Positions 35,414 to 44,723 of a stretch of DNA of 64,000 nt are shown one piece after another; position 1 is the stretch's first letter, and every line of letters begins with the position of its first letter. Under the pieces are notes generated by a model. The model was given only the letters and a program-made list of their open reading frames with translations. It ran no database searches and was not told the DNA's origin. Origin of the DNA: Acidobacteria bacterium Mor1 (GTDB lineage Bacteria; Acidobacteriota; Polarisedimenticolia; Polarisedimenticolales; Polarisedimenticolaceae); assembly GCA_001664505.1 (NCBI GenBank), contig CP011806.1, positions 46,823-110,822 of the forward strand, written 5' to 3'. The position numbers were made by a program, and so were the translations under genes.

Positions 35414-37602
35414 GAGGCGACCCGCCGGTCGAGGGCTTCGAGCAGTCGCCGCAGTCCCGGGATGTCGGTGCGGTGCCGCGCACGGGTCGAGCCGGTACCG
35501 ACCTTGATGCTATGGAAGGGGAGCGACGGTTCCAGGGCGAACATGGTCTCGTCGGTCTGATCGTCGCCGGCGACCAGCACCTCGGCGGGGTCCCAACGCT
35601 GGACCAACATCTCGACCGCGGTGCCCTTGCTCACCAGGATGCTCGAGGTCTCGACGATCTTGTTGCCGTGATGCACGGTGACCGGCATGTTGGCCGCCAT
35701 CTCGGTCAGCTCGCTGAGCAGGCCGTGAGCCCGCCAGGTGCCGAACTCCGGTTCGGCCCGCCGGTAGTGCCAGACCAGCGACACGTGCTTCTCTTCGATG
35801 TGGGAGCCGGGGGTCAGCCGCACCGCCTGTTCCAGATGCGGGCGCACCGCGTCCTTCCAGCTGACGTCGATCTCACCCTGGACCAGGGTCCAGATACTGC
35901 TGCCGCCGATACGCCAGCGGTAGCCATGTTCCGAGACCAGGGTCGCCTCGATGTTGCCGAAGTGTTGTTCGAGGAAGCTGCGGGGGCGCCCGCTGACCAG
36001 GGCGACGTGCAGGCCCTGGGTGCGGCCGAGCCGGTCCAGCAGGCCGAGGAGTGCCTCGTCGGGGACGGCGTCCTCGGGGGCGCGGGTGAACGGCCGCAGG
36101 GTGCCGTCGTAGTCCAGCACGAGCAGGGCGCGGGTGCCTCGTTCCAGCGCATCGGCCAAGCGGTCCGCCACGGGCAGCACATCTTCCATCTCGATGCCGG
36201 TCCGGGCGCTGGAGCAGCCGTCCAGTTCGTCGACAAAGCGCCGGGCCCAGGTGCCGGCGTCGTTGGACAGCAGGCGGGGGCGCATGCCGTCGATCCGCCG
36301 CCGCCGTTCCTCGAGGTCCATGCCCAGGGCCTGGTCGATGGCTTCCGCCACGCCCGCCTCGTCGTAGGGGTTGACCAGCAGCGCCTGGGAGAGTTCCTGG
36401 GCCGCTCCGGCGAATTCGCTCAGGACCAGCACCCCGGGCTCGAATCCGGCGTCGGGGCGCTGACAGGCCACGAATTTCTTGGCAACCAGGTTCATACCGT
36501 CGATCAGGGGCGTCACCAGACAAACATCGGCCAGGGCGTACAGGGCGGCAAGTTCTACCTGGGGGAAGCCCCGGTGGAGGAATTGCACCGGGGCATGGCC
36601 CACGGCCCCGTAGGCGCCGTTGATCGCCCCGACCTGGCGCTGGACCTCCTCGGTCAGCTGGTCGTACTCGTCGACCCCCTGGCGGGAGGGCACCGCCACG
36701 ATGACGAAGGCGACCTCCTCCCGCTTGTCCGGCCGGTCGGCCAGATAGCGCCGGATGGCGTCGAGCTTCTGCGGGACACCCTTGGTGTAGTCGAGCCGCT
36801 CGACGCTGAGCGCCAGCTTGCGGCCGCGCAGCACCGCCGCGTGGGCCAGCAGCACCTTGCGGAACTCGTGCTGATCCATCGCCTCGGAGAACCCGGCGTT
36901 GTCGTGGCCGATGGGGAAGACCCGCAGCATCACCTGCCGGTCGCCGAACCACAGGGAGTCGATCTCGGATTCCACGCCCAGGACTCGCAACAATGCCGAG
37001 CGGAAATGCCGCAAGTAGTTGTAGGTGTGGAAACCGATCAGGTCGGCGCCCAGCAGGCCCGTGAGCACCCGCTTGCGTTCCGGCAGGATACGCAGGATGT
37101 CGCTACTGGGAAACGGGGTGTGCAGGAAGAAGCCGATGGTCAGGTCGCGGCCCGATTCACGCAGCATGCCCGCCAGGGGGAAGAGGTGATAGTCGTGGAT
37201 CCAGATACGGTCGCCGTCCTCGGCGACGTCCAGGATCGCCTCGGCGAACTTGCGGTTGACCCGGAAGTAGGCCTCGGCCCAACTCTCGTCGAAGCGCGCC
37301 CGGGACGCCAGGTAGTGCACCAGCGGCCAGAGGGTCGAGTTGGAGTAGCCCTCGTAGAAGCCGTTGACGTCCTGCCGGTCGAGAAAGACCGGTTGAACGT
37401 CGAGCTTCTGAAAGGCGCGACGCTCGGCGTCGAGGTCGACGACATCTTCCAGGGCGTGGCCGGACCAACCGACCCAGATCGACTCCCGTTGAAGCCGGGC
37501 TCCGGCCAGGGCCGAGGCCAGCCCTCCGGTGGTGCGCACGGCAGCGCCCGAGGAGTCGATTCGAACAGGTAGACGGTTGGAAGCGAGGATGACACGGGAC
37601 AC
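35410..37602 (-). CDS. otsAB: Fused trehalose-6-phosphate synthase/phosphatase
   Basis: A 730-aa bifunctional protein. Residues 1-465 are a GT20 synthase (SNRLPVRI, HDYHLFPLAGMLR, LHTPFPSSDILR, ERLDYTKGVPQK, TPLIDGMNLVAKKF) that joins UDP-glucose and glucose-6-phosphate. Residues 490-730 are a HAD phosphatase (LDYDGTL with nucleophile Asp, VSGRPRSFLE, GDDQTDETMF) that releases trehalose. Start is GTG 37602 with GAGGAG upstream. It forms a two-gene operon with the GH15 enzyme, so synthesis and breakdown of the osmoprotectant are co-expressed. Confidence 0.95.
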   Translation of the reverse strand: MSRVILASNRLPVRIDSSGAAVRTTGGLASALAGARLQRESIWVGWSGHALEDVVDLDAERRAFQKLDVQPVFLDRQDVNGFYEGYSNSTLWPLVHYLASRARFDESWAEAYFRVNRKFAEAILDVAEDGDRIWIHDYHLFPLAGMLRESGRDLTIGFFLHTPFPSSDILRILPERKRVLTGLLGADLIGFHTYNYLRHFRSALLRVLGVESEIDSLWFGDRQVMLRVFPIGHDNAGFSEAMDQHEFRKVLLAHAAVLRGRKLALSVERLDYTKGVPQKLDAIRRYLADRPDKREEVAFVIVAVPSRQGVDEYDQLTEEVQRQVGAINGAYGAVGHAPVQFLHRGFPQVELAALYALADVCLVTPLIDGMNLVAKKFVACQRPDAGFEPGVLVLSEFAGAAQELSQALLVNPYDEAGVAEAIDQALGMDLEERRRRIDGMRPRLLSNDAGTWARRFVDELDGCSSARTGIEMEDVLPVADRLADALERGTRALLVLDYDGTLRPFTRAPEDAVPDEALLGLLDRLGRTQGLHVALVSGRPRSFLEQHFGNIEATLVSEHGYRWRIGGSSIWTLVQGEIDVSWKDAVRPHLEQAVRLTPGSHIEEKHVSLVWHYRRAEPEFGTWRAHGLLSELTEMAANMPVTVHHGNKIVETSSILVSKGTAVEMLVQRWDPAEVLVAGDDQTDETMFALEPSLPFHSIKVGTGSTRARHRTDIPGLRRLLEALDRRVAS

Positions 37603-37673
37603 CGGATACTCCTCGTGAGTGGTTTTTGGTGCGCCCCATTATAGGGACGGCCGGCGAGGCGGGATCGACTGGA

Positions 37674-39029
37674 TCAACCGGGGAGAACCTCGTCTTCGAG
37701 CTCCAGGATCAGGCCCAGGTCTCCAGCAAGGTCGAGGATCGTGTAGCGGTCGCGGACGAAGCGCCCGAGGCGGTAGGCGAGACTCAGCTCCCGGGGCTTC
37801 ACGCCGAGATCCGCGGCCGAGGCCGGGGCATCGACCACGGGAAGAACCTCGCCGTAGCGTTCGGCGTCGCGCAGTGAGGGCTCCAGGGTATCCCGCAGTT
37901 CTTCCCAGCGTTGACGGATACGGCCGACACGCTCGGAGGGCGAGCCCAGCCGCTCCAGCTTCTTTCGGCTCTGATGCATGAACTGCTGCCGCAACACTCC
38001 CGGGAGGTACTCCGCCTGGTCGAGCCACTCGGGTACCGCCTCGATCGAGGGTGCTTCGGCGGCGGCGCGTCCCCAGTCGATCTCATCCTGCCCGCGGGCC
38101 AGCAGCGCTCGATAGAGCCGGGTGCTGATCGCGGTACCGACGCCGACCTGCTCGCCGTGTAGCGCCGGCTTGCGCGGGCCGCCCGGGGCACAGTGGGCGG
38201 TCATGTCCAGGTAGTGGCTGATCAGGTGTTCGCCGCCGGACGCCGGGCTCGACGTTCCCGCCACCGCCATCGAGATCCCCGACAGGAGCAGCGCGTCGAA
38301 CAGTACCTCCGAGGCCTCGGGGTCCTCGTCGGGCAGCCGCGAGGCGACGGACACCGCCCGATCGACCGCCCGGCCGGCCATCTCGGCAGGCACCGGGCAG
38401 TAGGGCTCGTCCCACAGCAGGTGCCCCATCTTCCAGTCCGCCGAGGAGACCGGCTTGCTGAGCAGGTCGGCCAGGCCCGAGATCTGGAGCCGGCGCGGGC
38501 TGTGGGCCAGGACCTCCGGATCGGCCAGTACCGCAACCGGGGGTGTCGACGGCCAGGTGCCCTTGAGCCCTTCCCGGGTGATCGCCGCGATGGCCGAGGT
38601 GTAGCCGTTCATCGACGGGGCGGTGGCCACGGCGACATAGGGGCGCTCCAGTTGATGGGCCGCCGCCTTGACCACGTCGTTGACCGTACCGCTCCCCACC
38701 GCCACCGGAAGCGCCTCGGGATGGGCGCTCAGGGTCTCGACGGCGACATCGATGGCGTGGTCGTCGGCGTGGAGTTCGCCGTCCAGCTCCTGCTCGAGGT
38801 CGACGGTCTGAACCCGGTCTCCCGCCTGGCGCAACTGTTCGGCCACGGCGAGCCCGCAGGCCTCGAGGGTGCGCGGGTCGCCCAGCAGCAGGCCCGCCTT
38901 GCCGTCGAGTTCTCCGTGGAGTCTCGACGCGAGTTCCTCGTGCAGGTGGATCCGCTCGGTGACGACCCGGCGGCAACGACCGCAGGAGCAGGGCGTGCTG
39001 CCCAGGTAACGAAAGGTCGACGGATCCAC
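37674..39029 (-). CDS. sn-Glycerol-1-phosphate dehydrogenase (EgsA/AraM-like)
   Basis: A 451-aa iron-containing-alcohol-dehydrogenase-fold enzyme. Recognisable parts are the dinucleotide loop VGSGTVNDVVK, APSMNGYTS, and the metal ligands Asp (ISGLADLLS), His (GGEHLISHYLD) and His (LHGEQVGVGT). The family reduces dihydroxyacetone phosphate to glycerol-1-phosphate, the archaeal-type lipid backbone stereoisomer. A short Cys cluster (CSCGRC) lies at the N-terminus. Start is GTG 39029, 11 nt after the amidohydrolase gene, suggesting one operon. Its role in this bacterium is unknown. Confidence 0.88.
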   Translation of the reverse strand: MDPSTFRYLGSTPCSCGRCRRVVTERIHLHEELASRLHGELDGKAGLLLGDPRTLEACGLAVAEQLRQAGDRVQTVDLEQELDGELHADDHAIDVAVETLSAHPEALPVAVGSGTVNDVVKAAAHQLERPYVAVATAPSMNGYTSAIAAITREGLKGTWPSTPPVAVLADPEVLAHSPRRLQISGLADLLSKPVSSADWKMGHLLWDEPYCPVPAEMAGRAVDRAVSVASRLPDEDPEASEVLFDALLLSGISMAVAGTSSPASGGEHLISHYLDMTAHCAPGGPRKPALHGEQVGVGTAISTRLYRALLARGQDEIDWGRAAAEAPSIEAVPEWLDQAEYLPGVLRQQFMHQSRKKLERLGSPSERVGRIRQRWEELRDTLEPSLRDAERYGEVLPVVDAPASAADLGVKPRELSLAYRLGRFVRDRYTILDLAGDLGLILELEDEVLPG

Positions 39030-39040
39030 GCTCGCTCCGG

Positions 39041-41737
39041 CTAACGCCCCGCGCCGGCGGCCTTGGGCCGCTCGGAGTAGCGGCGGTACAGCCGCTCGTG
39101 TTTGTTGCCGGGCAGGTCCGCCTCGCGGCCGTCGATGAACATGCGCTCGATCGACGTGGTGATCTCCAGCGGATCGCCGTCACTGAGGAACAGCGAGGCC
39201 GACTTGCCCACTTCGATCGAGCCCAGAGCGTCGCCGACGCCGAGGATCTGGGCGGGATAGAGGCTCAGGGCGCGCAGCGCCTCGTCCCGGTCGAGCCCGA
39301 AGGCGGCGGCCATCGCCGCCTGGTAGGGCAGGTTGCGGGCGTTGGAGGCGCCGAAGCCGCTGCCGCTTCCCGCGATGCAGAAGCGCACCCCGGCCTCGCG
39401 TAGCTTCGACGGCGTCGTGAAGGGGGTGTCGTAGGGCTCGTCCTCACGGCGGGGCAGGCTCAGTACCGAGGTCAGGATCACCGGGACGTCGTGAGCGGCC
39501 AGCCGGTCGGCGACCCTCCAGACATCGCCGGCGCCTGCGAGGATCACCCGCAGCCCTTCTTCACCGGCGGCCCAATCCAGGGCGCTCTTGATCTGCCGGA
39601 TCTCCGAGGCATGGATCACTACCGGCGTGGCGCCGCCGAGCACCGGCAGCATCGCCTCGAAGCGGGGTTCGATGTCGAAGTCGCGGCCGCCGGCGCCTTC
39701 CTTGGCCCGGCGATAGGCCCGGGCGTCGTCGAAGAAGGTCGCGATCCGTTCCAGCCGTTCGTCCCGGCGCTTGATCTGATCTCCACGGGAGGTCGAGCGC
39801 CCGAAGCGGGAGCGGGTGCGGATGGTGAAGGAGGGCCAGCGCAGGTGCATCGCGACCGGGCCTGCGGCGAGGTGGTCCTCCCAGGTCCAGCCGTCCATGC
39901 GAATCAGCGAGGAGGTTCCAGACACCAGGCCGCCGCCCGGGGCGGAGATGGCGTGTGTCAGGCCGTTGGCCCGGGTCACCGGGATCAACTCGGAATCCGG
40001 GTTGATCGCGATGGCGGTGTTGGCGTTGGGGTTCAGTTCACCCTGCTCGGAGATGTCGACGCTGCCGGAGACCGAACCGATCTCGGTCAGGCCGACCACG
40101 TTGTTGGCGTCGATGAAGCCGGGGTAGAGGTGCTTGCCCGTGGCATCGATCACCTCGGCGCCGGGCAGGGGAGCCAGGCCGGCGCCAACCTCGACGATCT
40201 CCCCGGCGCGGAAGGAGACGGTGCCGTTCTGAATAGGGGCTCCGGTCATGGTGTGCACCGTGGCGCCGGTGATCGAGACGGTGCCCCCGTGGCTCGCCAG
40301 GCGGTCGCGATAGCCTGCGGCCTGTTGCCGGAACAGCGGCTTGGCGGTGGCGGCCGAGGCATCCTCCGCCTTGTCTTCCTTGCCGGTGATCTCGGCGATC
40401 AGCTTGGCCCGCTCCTCGGCGACCGCGGCCCGGCCTGCCAGGTCTTCGGCCCGGGAGAACTCCCGCACGCCGTCGACCCAGGTCTCCTCGGCCACGGCAT
40501 AGACGCTTAGCGGCGGATGGGACCAGATGACGAAGTCGGCGTCCTTGCCCGGCTCCAGCGAGCCGGTGCGGTCGCCGATGCCGAGTTGGTCGGCGGCATT
40601 CAGGGTGACGAAGGCCAGCGCCGCCTCGGGCGGCACGTTGCCGTACTTGACCGCCTTGGCCGCTTCGAGGTTCATCCGCCGGGCCAGCTCCGACGAATCG
40701 GAGTTGAAGGTGACCGAGACACCGCGGTCGTACATCAACGCGCCGTTGAACGGGATCGCGTCGAAGGCCTCGAGCTTGAACGCCCACCAATCGCTGAAGG
40801 TCGACGCGCCGGCGCCGTGGGCCGCCAGCTCGTCGGCGATCTTGTAGCCCTCCAGCACGTGCTGGAAGGTCCCGACGGTGACGCCGAATTCTTCGGCGAC
40901 GCGAATCAACGCCAGGATCTCGTCCTGCCGGTAGCTGTGGGAATGGATGATCCGCTCGCCGCGGAGGATCTCGGCGATGGCCTCGAGCCGCAGGTCGCGC
41001 CGTGGGGGCACCTCCCGTTCCCGGTCGCTGGACGAGAGTCCCTGGTAGCGCTCCCACTCCTGCATGTACTGCCGCGCCGCCAGGAAAGAGCCGCGAATCG
41101 ACTCCATCACGCCCATGCGGGTGTTGGGGTAGCGCTGGGGAACCTGGGGGCTGCGGAAGTTGGAGCGCTTGGGGTTCTCGCCGAGCGCGAACTTGATCCC
41201 CGGCTTGGCTGTCGGGATCAGCAGCTCGTCGGCCCGGGCGCCCCAGCGCAGTTTGATCACCGCGTCCTGGCCGCCGATGGAGTTGGCCGAGCCGTGCAGC
41301 GAGTGAGCGACGGTCAGGCCGCCGGCGAGTTGCCGGTAGAGGTTGATGTCCGCCGGGTTGATCACATCGGCGATGCGTACCTCCGACGTGATGTTGTCGG
41401 AGCCCTCGTTGACGCCGCCCCGCAGGGCGGTGTGGCTGTGAGCATCGATCAGGCCCGGGGTCACGAACTTGCCCGCGGCCTCGATGACGTGGGCTCCGCG
41501 GGGCGCTTTCAGACCGCTACCGACCTGCTGGATCTTGCCGTCCCGCACCAGCAGGTCGGCGTTCTCGACGATGCCCTGGGGACCCTGGGTCCAGATCGTG
41601 GCGTTGCGCACGATGACCGACTCGGGGGCCAGCTTCTCGGCGGCGAGGCCGGCGCCGCCGATGGTCAGAACCAGGAGAGCCAGGGTCGCCGCCGCGGCGG
41701 CCCGGGTGAGTGGATGGTGCAGCTTGTCGGTGTTCAT
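39041..41737 (-). CDS. Exported two-domain amidohydrolase
   Basis: An 898-aa protein with a signal peptide (AAAATLALLVLTIGGAGLAA). Two amidohydrolase/imidazolonepropionase-like domains lie in tandem. The first (about 40-440) keeps the metal HxH (IDAHSHTALRG), later His residues and an Asp (VTFNSDSSE). The second (about 470-880) has lost HxH (FIDANNVVGL), so it is probably structural. Related periplasmic proteins act on peptides or cyclic amides. Its 5' end overlaps the upstream relative by 4 nt. Confidence 0.82.
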   Translation of the reverse strand: MNTDKLHHPLTRAAAAATLALLVLTIGGAGLAAEKLAPESVIVRNATIWTQGPQGIVENADLLVRDGKIQQVGSGLKAPRGAHVIEAAGKFVTPGLIDAHSHTALRGGVNEGSDNITSEVRIADVINPADINLYRQLAGGLTVAHSLHGSANSIGGQDAVIKLRWGARADELLIPTAKPGIKFALGENPKRSNFRSPQVPQRYPNTRMGVMESIRGSFLAARQYMQEWERYQGLSSSDREREVPPRRDLRLEAIAEILRGERIIHSHSYRQDEILALIRVAEEFGVTVGTFQHVLEGYKIADELAAHGAGASTFSDWWAFKLEAFDAIPFNGALMYDRGVSVTFNSDSSELARRMNLEAAKAVKYGNVPPEAALAFVTLNAADQLGIGDRTGSLEPGKDADFVIWSHPPLSVYAVAEETWVDGVREFSRAEDLAGRAAVAEERAKLIAEITGKEDKAEDASAATAKPLFRQQAAGYRDRLASHGGTVSITGATVHTMTGAPIQNGTVSFRAGEIVEVGAGLAPLPGAEVIDATGKHLYPGFIDANNVVGLTEIGSVSGSVDISEQGELNPNANTAIAINPDSELIPVTRANGLTHAISAPGGGLVSGTSSLIRMDGWTWEDHLAAGPVAMHLRWPSFTIRTRSRFGRSTSRGDQIKRRDERLERIATFFDDARAYRRAKEGAGGRDFDIEPRFEAMLPVLGGATPVVIHASEIRQIKSALDWAAGEEGLRVILAGAGDVWRVADRLAAHDVPVILTSVLSLPRREDEPYDTPFTTPSKLREAGVRFCIAGSGSGFGASNARNLPYQAAMAAAFGLDRDEALRALSLYPAQILGVGDALGSIEVGKSASLFLSDGDPLEITTSIERMFIDGREADLPGNKHERLYRRYSERPKAAGAGR

Positions 41738-43434
41738 CGTCCTTCCTCCCCGGTCCGGCCTTCATCGGGACTGTCGCGCCTTACGCCCTTGGCGGTGACG
41801 TTGCGCGGGCCGAAGGATGCGGTGCCCTCGAACTGGTCGCCGTCGATCACGACGGTCATCTCGAGAGGTGGCCGCCCTTCCCTGGCCGGGAACAGTACGG
41901 TCAGCATGTTGCCGACCAGTTTGATGCGCTCGAAGGAGACCTCGCCGCTGCCGGTCTCGGCGGAGCCCTCGTATTCCCCGGCGTCCCCCTCGATTTCCCA
42001 GCGGCGTTCGACGCTGCGGCTGCCGAAGTCGAAGGTCACGTCCCAGGCGCCCCTGGGATCGGCGACGGCGTCGGGGTCGCCCCCTTCGGGGAGTTTCTCT
42101 TCCATCTCGTGGGCCACGCCGTCGACGAACAGCCAACGCACGGCGCTCTCCTCGCCGAGCCATGGGCCGTCGAACGCGACCAGGTTGGCCATCTTGCCGC
42201 GCTCCAGGCTGCCCGCCACCCGTTCCAGGCCGAGCAGCCGGGCGGGGACCATGGTCAATCCTGCGAGAGCGGCCTCCTCAGGCAGTCCCTTCTCGACCAT
42301 CTCCCGGACGTTGTCGCGGAAATCACCCATGCTCTTGAGACCCCGGGTGGTCAGCGCCAGCTCGACGCCGGCCGCATGCATCATGGCCGGCGCTTCGGCC
42401 GCTCTGATGTAGCGGCGCATCGTGCGCAGCGAGACGTCGAGGGCCTCGTCGGCGTCGTCCAGCTTCGGTTTGTCGGGGAAGGCCACCGGCCAGATCACCG
42501 GATGCCCCAGAGCACCGAGCCTGTCGGCGATCTCCCACTCGTGGCCGGTCGCCCCGATGACCGCATCCAGATTGAACTCTTCGGCGATGCGATGAGCCAG
42601 GATGGCGTCGTCCCGATGGCTCGGCCGGAAGTGGACCTTCTGCTCTCCCGCCAGCGCATCGGCCAGCGCTTCATAGGCGGGGACGCGATCGGGGCGTTTC
42701 ATGCCCCGCGGGTCGGCGTCGTAGCGTGTGTGCCACTGGGCATAGCGTTGGGCGTCGAAGAATGCCTGGCGCACCGCGGCCACCGTGCCCATCAGGCTGG
42801 TCGGATACCCCTGGCCGAAGCTCCCGCGCTCGAAGGCGACGTGAAGGGCGACGTTGTCGTCGACGGTCATGCGCGGCACTTCGAGGTCGGCAAGGAGCAA
42901 CACCGCGGCGCTGCGTCCCTGGAGAATCCCTTTCTCGGGTGTGGTCAACGCCAGGGTGAAGCCGGCCTTGTGGTACTTGCCGAGGCTGCGGTCGCCGTCC
43001 TTCTCGAAGGGCAAGAGGTGATCGATGGTTCGCCACTCGGGGTGGATCCGCCCGAGAGGATGACGGGAGCCGGGCGAGGGCCGCCGGCTACGGGCGGCGC
43101 CGCCCGCGCCGCCGGCGGATCCGCCGCTGTCGCCGCCCGAGGAGGCCCGCCCCAGGTCGGTGTCCGCATCGATGAAACCCGGGTAGAGGTAGAGCCCCTG
43201 GCCCGAGATGACCTCGGCATCGGCAGGCGGCTCGACCCCTGCGCCGACCGCCTCGATCAGCCCGTCCCGCAGGACGACCGTGGCCGAGCTGAGGGTTTCG
43301 CCCGGCGCGGTGACCACCGTGGCTCCGGTGATCGCGTAGACCCGGGGCCGCTCCGGCGGCTCCGATTGGGCCAGGCAGGGCAGGGCAAGCGACAACATCA
43401 GCGCCCCGAGGACGCGGCGAACGGTATTCTTCAT
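41734..43434 (-). CDS. Exported amidohydrolase-family protein lacking the HxH motif
   Basis: A 566-aa protein with a signal peptide (MKNTVRRVLGALMLSLALPC, cleaved near AQS). The N-terminal beta domain (ITGATVVTAPGETLSSATVV) and barrel follow the amidohydrolase pattern, but the metal-binding HxH is replaced by DADTD in GFIDADTDLG, so catalysis is doubtful. A C-terminal beta domain of about 90 residues (WDVTFDFGSRSVERRWEIEG) is added. It starts the operon; its stop overlaps the next gene as ATGA, so the two probably work as partners. Confidence 0.78.
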   Translation of the reverse strand: MKNTVRRVLGALMLSLALPCLAQSEPPERPRVYAITGATVVTAPGETLSSATVVLRDGLIEAVGAGVEPPADAEVISGQGLYLYPGFIDADTDLGRASSGGDSGGSAGGAGGAARSRRPSPGSRHPLGRIHPEWRTIDHLLPFEKDGDRSLGKYHKAGFTLALTTPEKGILQGRSAAVLLLADLEVPRMTVDDNVALHVAFERGSFGQGYPTSLMGTVAAVRQAFFDAQRYAQWHTRYDADPRGMKRPDRVPAYEALADALAGEQKVHFRPSHRDDAILAHRIAEEFNLDAVIGATGHEWEIADRLGALGHPVIWPVAFPDKPKLDDADEALDVSLRTMRRYIRAAEAPAMMHAAGVELALTTRGLKSMGDFRDNVREMVEKGLPEEAALAGLTMVPARLLGLERVAGSLERGKMANLVAFDGPWLGEESAVRWLFVDGVAHEMEEKLPEGGDPDAVADPRGAWDVTFDFGSRSVERRWEIEGDAGEYEGSAETGSGEVSFERIKLVGNMLTVLFPAREGRPPLEMTVVIDGDQFEGTASFGPRNVTAKGVRRDSPDEGRTGEEGR

Positions 43435-43545
43435 TGGATTTCCCCCAGCGCTCCGAGTCTATCCGCTCGCGCCAGCCGATTGAACCCCGATTGACACGAT
43501 CGCGTCCGGTGCCCGAGAATCGGCGATCGGAGTGGAGGGATAGGA

Positions 43546-44604
43546 ATGCGAGCGGTTATTCGGGGGACGGGTCTATACGCACCGCCGGACGTGGTGCCCA
43601 ACGAGCGGATGTCCAGATTGATGGACACTACCGACGAGTGGATCATCCAGCGGACGGGGATCCGAGAGCGCCGCTTCGCGCGCCATGACCAGGCGACCAG
43701 CGACATGGCGGTGCCGGCGGCGCGGCAGGCGCTGGACGAGGCGGGGCTGCGTCCTGAGGACCTGGACTACATCGTCTTCGCCACCATGACGCCGGACCAC
43801 TACTTTCCCGGTGCCGGACCGATCTTCCAGCGCAAGCTCGGCGTGACCCACGTGCCCTGTCTCGATATTCGTCAGCAATGCGCCGGGTTCCTGTTCGGCA
43901 TGCAGCTGGTCGACGCGATGATCCGCTCGGGCCAGCGCAAGAACGTGCTGCTGGTCGGGGCCGAGGTTCACGCCGGCTTCATGCCCTGGACCCGCTGGGA
44001 TATCGCCTTCGGCGAGAGCGACGACCGGGTCTCCGACGAGGAGTTCGCCTGGAACACCCAGTTCCGCGACCGCACCGTGCTGTTCGCCGACGCCGGAGGC
44101 GCCATGGTCTTCTCCGCCGAAGAGGGGGAGGGGGGCGGCGGCCTCGAGGACGTGATGGTCCACTCCGACGGGCAGTATGCCGAGAAGATGTGGGTAGACG
44201 GCGCGGGCAGCGCCTACCGGCCGTGGATCGACCCGAAGATGGCGGCCGAGGGGCGCATCGTGCCGATCGTGCTCGGGCGCGAGGTTTTCCGCATGGCGGT
44301 GACGGTGATGCCCGACGCGGTGCAGACGATCCTCGAGCGCAACGGCTACACCCTGGACGACGTCGATCTGTTGATCATGCACCAGGCCAACCTGCGGATT
44401 AACGAGGCGGTGCAGAAGAAGCTGGAGCTGCCCGACGAGAAGGTGTTCAACAACATCCAGCGCTACGGAAATACCACCGCCGCGACCCTGCCGCTGGCCT
44501 TCCACGAGGCCCGGGCCGAGCGGGACCTCTCTCCGGGCAAGCTGGTCTGTTTCGTGGCCCTGGGCAGTGGCCTGAGCTGGGGGGCTGCGCTCTACCGCTG
44601 CTGA
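43546..44604 (+). CDS. FabH-like beta-ketoacyl-ACP synthase III
   Basis: A 352-aa thiolase-fold enzyme with the full Cys-His-Asn triad: Cys112 (RQQCAGF), His279 (IMHQANLRI) and Asn309 (YGNTTAAT). FabH proteins start fatty-acid synthesis by condensing an acyl-CoA with malonyl-ACP; relatives load unusual starters or make beta-ketones. An insertion around GESDDRVSDEEFAWNTQFRD makes it longer than the 317-aa E. coli enzyme. No other fab gene is adjacent, so a specialised role is possible. GGAGGGATAGGA precedes the ATG. Confidence 0.9.
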   Translation: MRAVIRGTGLYAPPDVVPNERMSRLMDTTDEWIIQRTGIRERRFARHDQATSDMAVPAARQALDEAGLRPEDLDYIVFATMTPDHYFPGAGPIFQRKLGVTHVPCLDIRQQCAGFLFGMQLVDAMIRSGQRKNVLLVGAEVHAGFMPWTRWDIAFGESDDRVSDEEFAWNTQFRDRTVLFADAGGAMVFSAEEGEGGGGLEDVMVHSDGQYAEKMWVDGAGSAYRPWIDPKMAAEGRIVPIVLGREVFRMAVTVMPDAVQTILERNGYTLDDVDLLIMHQANLRINEAVQKKLELPDEKVFNNIQRYGNTTAATLPLAFHEARAERDLSPGKLVCFVALGSGLSWGAALYRC

Positions 44605-44631
44605 CCCCGGCGAGAAAAACGCCGCCGGGGT
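44604..44631 (+). other. GC hairpin at the end of the FabH-like gene, no T-tract
   Basis: ACCCCGGCG (44604-44612) pairs perfectly with CGCCGGGGT (44623-44631). It starts at the last base of the stop codon. No T run follows, so intrinsic termination is uncertain. Confidence 0.4.
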
Positions 44632-44723
44632 GAGACCCGATGGGCGGCTGAGGCGTCTTAAGGGAAGAGGGTCCGCAGGAAATGGCCTGTTCCGGAGGCC
44701 CGAACGGGAGCGCCGAGCGTACA

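Noticed and set aside
35167-37572. An 801-codon open frame antisense to the trehalose genes
   Set aside because: Mirror image of otsAB codons; no start signal or motif.
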